A DNA stretch of 17,302 nt from assembly GCA_902984215.1 (NCBI GenBank), contig CADWAF010003365.1, positions 1 to 17,302 on the forward strand, given 5' to 3'. The position numbers and the translations under genes were made by a program. This document shows, in pieces, positions 9,702-17,302 of this stretch (position 1 is the first letter of the stretch; every line of letters begins with the position of its first letter). The stretch comes from Willaertia magna. Taxonomy: Eukaryota > Heterolobosea > Eutetramitea > Acrasida > Naegleriidae. Under the pieces are notes generated by a model, which saw nothing but the letters and a program-made list of their open reading frames with translations, had not been told where the DNA came from and did no database searches.

Positions 9702-11025
9702 TTAATCACCATTATCATTTCTAATTTCTTCAGTTCTGTCATTTTTAGGTTGTTTATAAATAAAATATTTAAAGAGACTATTTAATATTTGATATTTGAT
9801 AATTGTGACAGTATTTAAATTAATAATAAAATTATGATAAATTATATATTCATCACTGTCAAATATATTCTTGTCTATAAATAAGAGAGATTTTAATAAT
9901 TCTATTGATACAAAATCCCTATATTGTATTTGAATATTTAATGGAATAAAATCTTTATATAAACGACATATTTTTAAATTATTAATTTTTAAATTTTCTC
10001 TTAAAGCATCATCATTAAAGTTTTTACTATTATTAAAATTAAAAAACTTATAAAGAAAATTCCAAATAAATCTAATAGCTCTACTAATATAAATAAAATC
10101 AAAATAAAGACTTTCAAATAAAAAAAATTTGTTCCATAAATTAGTGTAAAAAAATTTATAATAATTTCTTTGATTTCTTTTAAATTCATCCACATTAAAA
10201 AAAATAATATACCAATTATTAATTACACTTAAACCTTCAAATACAAAACTAATATAGAGTAATCTTTATAACAGTTAAAAAAATTATTCTAATATTCAAA
10301 TAAATCCTTATTTAAAGCCCATTTACTGAGTTAAATTAAATTATTGTAATTTTCATTATTAACATTAAATTTATTTAATTCCTCATTATCATCATATTTA
10401 ATAACATCATTAATAGAAATAAATGGAATATAACAATATTTAATTTTATCTTTTAAAAAAACTAAATCAATTTGTAATTTACTTAAATATCAAAAAAGTA
10501 AATCCATATATTCATTTAATATTTTATAATTACTTAAAAATAAATTAAAATCAATATTTTGAGTATCATTATTAATATAAAAATTTTCATATTCATTATT
10601 AATTTCTTTATCACTTTTTTTAAATTTTTCAATTACTTTTAAAAACATATCCTTTAAAAAATTTGGACTGTTATAATTAAAATTAAATTTATGAATAAGA
10701 TTAGAAAGATCAAAAAGAGAAGTAATTTCATTTGAAGTTTTTAATATTTGTGGAATTGTTTTACTTAATAAATTATTATTCTTTTTTTTAATACTAACAG
10801 TACTTTTAGATATGGTTGGAACTTTTTTTTATTTGTTTTTTGTTTTTTATTCATTTTTTTTTCTTTAATACGATTACTTCTTTTAAGAGTAATTTCTTTA
10901 CTTTGTTCAGTAGTGGTTGATGATGAAGTAAATGATGAAGCGAATGATAAAGCAAGTGATGAAGATGTATCAGAATATAATTTTTTTGGATGTTTAAATG
11001 CTTTTTTATTATTATTATTAACCAT
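9702..11025 (-). pseudogene. R1: unknown element protein, homologue of L2
   Basis: ATG at 11025 (MVNNNNKKAFKHPKK), about 440 codons, stop TAA at 9704-9702 with TGA and two more TAA in the next four codons. Two frameshifts split it, near 10800 (A run) and ~10240. In-frame stops are TGA at 10492-10490 (between Phe and Tyr), TAA at 10333-10331 and TAG at 10291-10289. The N-terminus is Ser/Thr-rich then basic (KRSNRIKEKKMNKKQK), a possible nuclear localisation signal; the rest is a helical Phe/Tyr/Asn-rich protein. Most Trp codons are TGG and most Gln codons CAA, so stop-like codons are less frequent than in L2. NWYIIFFNV and RNYYKF (10169-10152) anchor the alignment to L2. It is transcribed away from R2 and shares its promoter region. 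No known domain recognised. Confidence 0.65.
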
Positions 11026-11113
11026 TTTTTTTAATTAATTTATAAAAATTTTTGAATTTCAATAAATACTTTATAATAACAATTGAAAAGTTACCAGCTT
11101 TAATTTTAAAATC

Positions 11114-11129
11114 TGTGATGAGTATTACA
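11114..11129 (+). repeat. Palindromic box B1
   Basis: TGTGATGAGTATTACA, imperfect right arm, followed by actcaaaaaggaaatatcc, like the flank of the other boxes. Confidence 0.7.
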
Positions 11130-11276
11130 ACTCAAAAAGGAAATATCCGATAAATAATAAAAAGTATCAAATTTAATGTTTTATTATATTTTTAATTGAA
11201 TAACATTTAAAAATTAAGAGCTTTATTGATCTTTAAATTTAAATTGAGAAAACATTTAAAAAAACTAAGTAAAATC

Positions 11277-11292
11277 TATGATGGGCATCACA
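11277..11292 (+). repeat. Palindromic box B2
   Basis: TATGATGGGCATCACA, followed by gataaataaggaaagag. Same orientation as B1, 163 bases away. Confidence 0.75.
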
Positions 11293-11369
11293 GATAAATA
11301 AGGAAAGAGATGACATAAGTTTGAAAAAGAACATGAAAATTGATTAAATTTATTTTTCAATTGAAAAAA

Positions 11370-14159
11370 ATGAGCAACATAAATAATGCTGTATCTAATT
11401 CTTAAATTGATACTTCAGTTTCTTCTAATAATGAAGAAAATAACAATATTAATTTATTCGAGATTATACCTACTCCACTAAGTATAAGCGAAGCTATATC
11501 TTTATTATTATTTGATCCACAACTTTTTTATCACCTATACTTCATTCATCTCCTATTTCTACTAATACAACTTTTGAAATTGAAAATATTAATGATATTA
11601 ATAGTTGTTAAAAACTATTCTTCTGTTTGATGAAATTAAAGGAGAAAATAATGATTTCTTATATGACAATTTAAATTGTAAAGATTTATTATCTAATTAT
11701 TTAAATTTACAAAATTATATATCTATTTTACAATATAAGTTATTAGAAATTAATAAAAAAGCATTTTCAAATAATATAAAACTTAATATTATTACACCAG
11801 AAAATATAATAACTCTAAGTACTTCCTTAAAGCCTCTTTCATCAGTTCTCCCTATAACATCAATTATTAATACCGCTGTTGGACCAATATCAACAAAAAG
11901 AAAAGTTCAAACAGGTAAATCTTTAAATGGAGATAAAGAAGATTCAGAAGAAGAAGAAAAAGGAGAAGAAGAAGAAAAAACTAAAAAGGCTAGTAGTTCT
12001 TCAAGTTCATAACTACAATTTAAAGGTGACAGTTCAAAAAAAAAAAACTGCTCCAAAAGAACTAAAGAAAAAAAAGAAAAAAGAAAAACCAATATATATA
12101 GATGATAAATATGAAATTTTTTCAACAGTATCATTTAAAGAAAAAGAACGTATTTTAGGAGTATCAGTTTTTAGTCAACCTTTTGATGAAGAAAATACTA
12201 TAACAACACCATCTCTATGCCTTGCAAATATTGAACCATTTTAAGAAACAGAAGTTGATGTAGGAGTAAAGATTAATAAAATAAATGAAGAAGATTATAA
12301 AAATATTAAATTTGTATTAGAAGAAGTTCTTAATCCAAGTATTATCAGTTTTTTAATTCCATATACTTTTAATAAGAAAACTGAAAGTATTAAAAAGAAT
12401 ATAACTTTTAAGAAAAAATTAGATATTGTTTGTGCACTTGCTTGGTTAAATTATAAACAGTTAACTAATGAGAAAATAGTTGTATCTATAAATATATTTA
12501 GAGAATATTTAAGAGAATTTGTAGAACAATATAATATTTCTTTTAAATTACAAAATTTAATTAAAACCCTTGAAGATAAACGTAAAGAATTTAATAAAAA
12601 ACAACAACAAGAACAAAATTTAGAGGATTCTGATTTTTCAAAATATTTAAGTAATACAGAAATGAATTTAAAGATTAGATATTTAAAACTTAAATATAAG
12701 AATGTGATATTACTAGATTTAAAAGAATTAATTGATAATTCTTCTATAGATATTAAATTATATTGGTTAAATTTTATAAATGCTTCAATATTAACTAAAT
12801 CTTCAATTCCTAAAAGTAGTAGAGAAATGATTTTATTTTTAGAAAAATTTAAAGATTTATTTTTATTTTATTATACTTTAAAATATACTACTACTATTGA
12901 TAGTTATTATAAATTAATTAATATTTATTTTTCTTTAAGAGCATTCATTAGTGAACAATCAATTAATAATAATTTGCCAAATGTTATTAAAAAAAAGTAA
13001 AATTAATTTTACATTTTTTAATTCAACTTGATTTACCTTTTGGTTATAACTTTTTTGTATAAAGTACCAGTTTTATTAATTAATTTAAAAATTTAGACCC
13101 AAATTTTAATACTAATATTGTTCAAAATTATTTTAAGACTTATGAAGAATATGTTGAAAATGTGGAAGATGTATTAAATGAAGAATTAGAGAAGAAAAAA
13201 GAAAGGACATTTTTTAGTCTTTTTGAAGATGATAATTTTTTCAATACTAATCCTATTTATCAAATAATAATAATGATACTATAGAAAAAATCAACATAAA
13301 TGAAACTAAATAATATTGAATGAAAGCTTTAAATAGTGTGATAAAATCAATTCAAAAAAGAACACATATAGGTATTGCTAAAGAAATTATGGAAAGAGCT
13401 GATAGTTTTTGGAGCATTTCCGATGAATATGACGTGTTTGTTGAAAGATTTGTTTTGATTTTAACTGAAATTGCTAGAGGTATTAAATTGAAATAATTAA
13501 ATATTGATATAAATGAAGAAATTCAATATTTTATACCTTCCGCTGAGGCAATTTCTGCAATAGTAATTGATGAAAGTAATTTTAGGGTTTTGAAAGTGGC
13601 TTTTTTAATTAATTTTGTCTTACTTTATAGAAAAAGAAAAGTTTGTTATGTGGTTGGTACTTATGGTAAAATGGGTTTTAAGAATGTAGATGATTATTTA
13701 TGTCATGTTTTTGATAAAGATAGAACAATTTTAGCTAAAAGAAATTATTTAATCACTTTTTTTGAAACATATTCACCATTAATTATATTTGTAAATCAGG
13801 TAAATGTATTATCAAAATTAGTTATTGTAAGAGAAGTAGAAAATTATATTGCTAAAAATTCAAATAAGTATTCTAAAATTATTAATAGTGCAGAAGCAAT
13901 TAGAGAAGCATTAATTTATTTAGCTAAATTTGATAAATTTGAACGTGTTAAGTTTAAATTATCAGAAAATGGTGAACTTAAACAAAGTATTATTGTAGGT
14001 TATAGTTTTTTAATTCTTACTTTAAATGCTTTAATTAGACCAGTAGATGAGAATAATTTTGATAATATTGTGGTCAATGATAATTTATTTACAATTCCTA
14101 TAGCTTATATTGAAAAAATGGATCCTCTTGTTGATATATTAATTGAAGAAGATGAATAG
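11370..14159 (+). pseudogene. R2: large unknown element protein, homologue of L3
   Basis: Start MSNINNAVSN at 11370; TAG at 14157-14159 ends the last frame; about 930 codons. In-frame stops: TAA at 11403, 12010, 12242, 13060, 13081, 13311 and 13494, and TGA at 13317. Frame changes near 11525, 11604, 12040 (12-A run), 12990 (8-A run) and 13262 (AAT repeat). Layout: an Asn/Ser-rich N-terminus; a helical domain shared with L3 (DLLSNYLNLQNYISILQYKL, 11683-11742); a Glu then Lys/Ser-rich linker (~11890-12090); then a long helical part with LDIVCALAWLNY near 12420-12455 and a final ~298-codon frame (13266-14159) without frameshift. No catalytic motif recognised. It precedes R3 on the same strand and may be a DNA-binding or packaging partner of the recombinase, which is only a guess. 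Confidence 0.6.
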
Positions 14160-14244
14160 ATGAATAGTGTTGTTGTAATTGTAATAGTGTGTTTTGTGAC
14201 TGTAATAATAAAACCAATTTTTATTATCTTTCTACACAATATTT

Positions 14245-14260
14245 TGTGATAAGCATCACA
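14245..14260 (+). repeat. Palindromic box C1
   Basis: TGTGATAAGCATCACA, followed by acccaaaaagaaaatacct and then atatgaaaaaggccaaat. Closest relative of A2. Confidence 0.8.
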
Positions 14261-14330
14261 ACCCAAAAAGAAAATACCTTCTTTATATGAAAAAGGCCAA
14301 ATAATTGAAAAAAAATATTGAATAATATTT

Positions 14331-14346
14331 TATAATGGGCATCACA
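14331..14346 (+). repeat. Palindromic box C2
   Basis: TATAATGGGCATCACA, followed by aatatataaagaaattac. The left arm is degraded. Confidence 0.65.
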
Positions 14347-14374
14347 AATATATAAAGAAATTACTGTTACTTTG

Positions 14375-16915
14375 ATGACAACGTCTATTGTTAAACTATT
14401 TTACTAAAAAAATATCATTAAGTAAACAAAGTCAATACTTTAAATTAATACAACGTATTCAAATATTAATAAATAATGTAACTGATGATGGTAAAGGTGT
14501 ACTATCTGAAACTCAAAAAGAATATGAAAAAACTTATTGTTTAAAGAAAGATATTTTAAAAGAAATTAGATTAGATAATTTATCATTTAGTAAAGAAAAC
14601 ACTTGAAAATTTGCAAATATAAATGATAATGAAAAACAGATATTTGAAAAAACAAGTATTGTACTTGTAAATAGATGTAATACTTTTGATTTACTCTCTT
14701 CTATAAATAATGAAACAAATTCTAAAGATTTTGATTTTAATGAATTATTTGATATTGATAATAATAATAATTTTAAAGCAGATTTTGATACAAATTTTGA
14801 AACTAATTCTAATGTTGAAGTACATGAAGGTGTTTTAAATGAATATTTCTTTGTACAAGCAATTATTGATATTGAAAATATAGGTGTATTTGAATCTACT
14901 AAACGATTATATGATTATACTTATAGACATTATAAATTTTTTTTATGAAACATTTAAAAATAAATTAGAAAATTTTAATAATGGAAATAAATTTTCTGTA
15001 CAAGAATTTACATGTAAATTGTATGTATTATATTTAATGAATATTAAAAAGTTTACTTTTTCTACAATTATTCAGTTTGCTTATAGTATGCTTAATAATA
15101 TAAACAAAAAATTAACTGGTAATTATATTGTGGATGAATTTAAGTATTTCTTTTTTGGTATTATTAAAAGAATTGGTTTTGATCAACGTAAAGTAAATTT
15201 TTTATTGAATGGACCTAAATGGAAAATGTTGAATTCTTTAAATCAATTAATAGAAAAAGATGCTTTGATGGTTGCTTTAATAGCTCAAGGTAGATTACGT
15301 GGTTTAAGATCTGATGCATGGTAAAATTATGCATTAAAAGATTTAACTTTTATTACTTTGAATCATCCAAATAGTACCAAAGTACTTTATACAAGACTTT
15401 AGATTAGAAAAGATAAAGTAATTTTAAAAAAACCTCGTAATCAAACACTTTATGGATATATTAATTATAAATTATGCCCTAATATCGCATTGTTGGTTTA
15501 TTTAATTAAAATTAGACAATGTTTTAAAATAAATGATTTAGTAAAATTAATGACAAAAGGTATAGATGATCTTAAATTTAAAGGTTGGGAAATTAAAGAA
15601 GAATGTAAAAATCAACCAACATTTTCAAAACAGTCACTTGAACTTCCTTTGATTAATAAGAATATTTCAAATAGATTAATTGCTTTATCTAAGAAATTAA
15701 ATTTATCAAGATATTCTTCAAGAAGTTTTAGATTTGGTTTATGTTGTTTATTGTTTATATGTTTTAATTCCAATGGTATTACTGTTAATGATAATATAAA
15801 GGAAAAGATTGCAGAATTTATTGGCTGAAGTGATGTCAAAATGGTAAACGTATATAACTGTGACATCACTAACTATGCTACATCTGTTGGATTGTATTCT
15901 GAAAATAGAGATGATAATTATGCCTAAAAGATGAAAGAATTAATGATTAAAAAAGATGAAAAGCTTAATTTAATTGAAGATAATTCTTATAATGATTATA
16001 ATGAAAGAGTTAAATTAAAAGATATTACTGAGAAAGATTTTTATATTAATGAAGAATATTTTAAAAATTATAAACTTGTAATACCATATGATAGAATTTC
16101 ATTAACTTTATCTTGTTATTTAAGAATTAAAGATAAATTTACAAAAAAAATATTAATAAGAAAGACTAAATGGAAAAAAATATAAAAATACAACAATTCG
16201 TTTAACAACTTTGAAATATGCAAATAAAGTTATTTCAGATTTTCAAATGGAGAGAAGTATTTATTATAATGATGATTTAAATTCTAAACAGAGAAGAAAT
16301 TTAAAGAAATATTTATTAGTTAAAAAATGAAAATCTGCAATTTTATATGATTATTGTAAAAAACATAATTTAACTATTGTTCCTGATGGTAAAAGTTTAA
16401 AAGTAGTTCCATCTAAAAATGTAGTTGAATTAAATAAGAAAAGAAGTATTAAAGAAATATTAGTTAAACAAAATAATATTAAATTAACAAATTCTAATTA
16501 CAGAAAAGAATATAGTAAATTAACTTTAAAAATTAAATATCATACTCAAGTAAATGCCAAAAAATATAAAATAGCTTTACAAAAAATTAATAAGAAATAA
16601 GGTATTCAAAATGAAATAGATGATTCATTAGATAAATTAATTGAAAAAGATAAAAAAGAAAAAATTAAATATAAAAAAATTTCAAAAAAATTAAATATTA
16701 ATAATAATTTTGATTATTATAATATATTTAATTTATCTTCTGATGATGATGATAATGATGATATTGAAGAAATTGAAAAAGAAAAAACAGAATTTGTTAT
16801 TTTCAAAGAAGAAGAAGAAGAAGGGTAAAGTATTTTTATTAGTGATACTGATACAGATAATTATAAAAGTAATTTAGAAAAATTAAATGATTTATTAAAT
16901 AATAAAAAAAATTAA
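14375..16915 (+). pseudogene. R3: tyrosine recombinase of the element
   Basis: ATG at 14375 (MTTSI), frameshift within ~15 bases, another near 14940 and one near 16187. Between 14940 and 16185 one frame holds the whole catalytic domain. Box I is GRLRGLRSDAW with Arg at 15307-15309, 12 residues (inclusive) before the Asp of LKDL, as in XerC-type enzymes. Box II is SRSFRFG, Arg at 15730-15732, with Arg in place of the usual His. Box III is G-TGA-SDVKMVNVY with Tyr at 15853-15855, ten positions from the TGA. In-frame stops: TGA 14604, TAA 15322, TAG 15400, TGA 15826, TAA 15925, TGA 16328, TAA 16598, TAA 16826. The ~330-residue C-terminal extension is basic, then acidic, with SUMO-interaction-like IFISDTDTD. 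After 16915 a shifted frame continues as TIVDTNSESE to ~17061. It should catalyse excision and integration of the element. Confidence 0.8.
15829..15870. repeat. 10-bp inverted repeat in the recombinase catalytic region
   Basis: AGTGATGTCA (15829-15838) and TGACATCACT (15861-15870) are perfect complements around a 22-base centre. The arms contain GTGATG and CATCAC, the same core as the six intergenic boxes. It starts directly after the TGA of box III and spans the catalytic Tyr codon. Confidence 0.7.
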
Positions 16916-17302
16916 AGTACACTATTGTAGATACCAATAGCGAAAGTGAATATAATATAAATATTAATATTACTGATGATGAATTTATTTCAGAAAAAAA
17001 TATCTATAGTATTAATAATAATGAAATATTTAATAATACAAATATTTTTTTAAATTTAATATAAAAATAATTATATAATTTTTAATAATACAAAATTAAT
17101 AAAATATTTATATTTATTAATATAATTTAATTTTACAATCTAATTTAAGTATTTTTAATTTTTATAAAATTAATATATATTTTATTATATATTAAATAAT
17201 TATATTTTATTTGAAAATTGGCTAACCAGTAAGTCAAATAAAATTTTTATTTAATTTTTTTAAATCAAAATTTTTAAATTAATTTATTTTTTGAAAATAT
17301 TT
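16916..17302. other. 3' end of the right element and following AT-rich sequence
   Basis: 16919-17061 reads as a coding-like tail of R3 in a shifted frame (TIVDTNSESEYNINI, ending with TAA at about 17059). Beyond it there is no ORF. A short less AT-rich patch near 17211-17240 (gaaaattggctaaccagtaa) may mark the edge of the element. No palindromic box here, and no terminal repeat matching the left side was found. Confidence 0.4.

Larger units (their letters stand above)
11026..11369. promoter_or_regulatory. Divergent R1/R2 promoter region with two palindromic boxes
   Basis: 344 bases between the two start codons. Box B1 lies 88 bases upstream of the R1 ATG and box B2 77 bases upstream of the R2 ATG, one per gene, which suits a shared regulator. 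No clear TATA element can be singled out in this composition. Confidence 0.45.
14160..14374 (+). promoter_or_regulatory. R2-R3 intergenic region with two palindromic boxes
   Basis: 215 bases. Boxes C1 and C2 are 86 bases apart, and C2 ends 28 bases before the R3 ATG. C1 carries the full ~70-base repeat unit seen after A1 and A2. Candidate control region for the recombinase gene. Confidence 0.45.
9498..17061. mobile_element. Right copy of the three-gene tyrosine-recombinase element
   Basis: Contains R1 (-), R2 (+) and R3 (+, tyrosine recombinase), with paired palindromic boxes in the intergenic spaces. No reverse transcriptase, RNase H, DDE transposase or protein-primed polymerase was recognised, which argues against DIRS/Ngaro retroelements and Polintons. 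A Crypton-like DNA element using a tyrosine recombinase is the nearest known class, but Cryptons usually carry one gene. Boundaries are approximate: the left limit is set at the first box and the right limit at the end of the last coding-like frame. Confidence 0.55.

Noticed and set aside
11907..12134. Minus-strand ORF rich in Ser/Phe
   Set aside because: Antisense of the Lys/Glu linker of R2.
9498..14346. CRISPR array made of the TGTGATG boxes
   Set aside because: Only six copies, unevenly spaced over ~4.8 kb between genes in a eukaryotic genome; no spacers.
15612..15869. Minus-strand ORF across the recombinase core
   Set aside because: Antisense of the region encoding box II and box III, which are clearly read on the + strand.
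4439..16915. Euplotes-type programmed frameshifting at AAA-TAA sites
   Set aside because: Most in-frame TAA are followed by continued reading in the same frame, so they act as sense positions and not as shift sites.
4439..17061. DIRS-like retroelement or Polinton
   Set aside because: No reverse transcriptase, RNase H, polymerase B, packaging ATPase or capsid motifs found in any frame, even with stops read through.
2..17302. Whole window from a ciliate with reassigned stops
   Set aside because: The ubiquitin-like and F-box genes have no internal TAA/TAG/TGA, use CAA/CAG and TGG, and end at ordinary stops.

Overview
The window comes from a nuclear, extremely A+T-rich eukaryotic genome. Two ordinary host-type genes lie at the left end: a ubiquitin-like gene open to the window edge (2-556, +) and an acidic, probable F-box gene (1032-2273, -), arranged convergently. 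Both read cleanly in the standard code. Asn/Lys/Ile-rich proteins and a Tc1/mariner-type MITE would fit an AT-rich invertebrate such as a root-knot nematode, but fungi and amoebae are not excluded, so the species is a low-confidence guess.

From about 2640 the sequence becomes an A/T desert with no gene to 4438. The remaining ~12.6 kb is not explained by ordinary ORFs. Read through in-frame TAA, TAG and TGA, it resolves into six long coding frames that form two related copies of one three-gene mobile element. The right copy (about 9498-17061) has R1 (-, 11025-9702, unknown), R2 (+, 11370-14159, unknown) and R3 (+, 14375-16915), a tyrosine recombinase with recognisable boxes I, II and III and the nucleophilic Tyr. 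The left, more AT-drifted copy (4439-9288) has L1 (+, homologue of both ends of R3 but apparently lacking the catalytic core), L2 (-, homologue of R1) and L3 (+, homologue of the first part of R2, cut off at 9288). Gene order on the left (R3', R1', R2') is a cyclic permutation of that on the right (R1, R2, R3). A ~278-bp MITE with TA target duplication sits inside L1.

The striking property is that interrupting stops fall almost only where Gln (TAA, TAG) or Trp (TGA) is expected. One TGA replaces the box III His/Trp of the recombinase, exactly ten positions (inclusive) from the catalytic Tyr. One TAA in L1 aligns with a CAA Gln codon in R3, and one TGA is shared by L1 and R3 at an aligned position. 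Either this is an element family that reads stops as Gln/Trp, or it is a relic in which C-to-T and G-to-A change turned CAA and TGG into stops. Frameshifts, mostly in homopolymers, and one TAA aligned to Leu favour some decay. The flanking host genes do not share the property.

The right copy also carries six copies, in three pairs and all in one orientation, of a palindromic box (consensus TGTGATGGGCATCACA). One pair lies in the divergent R1/R2 promoter, one just before R3 and one outside the 3' end of R1. They are candidates for operators or recombinase-binding sites. I found no tRNA, rRNA, CRISPR array, transposase of another class or reverse transcriptase.
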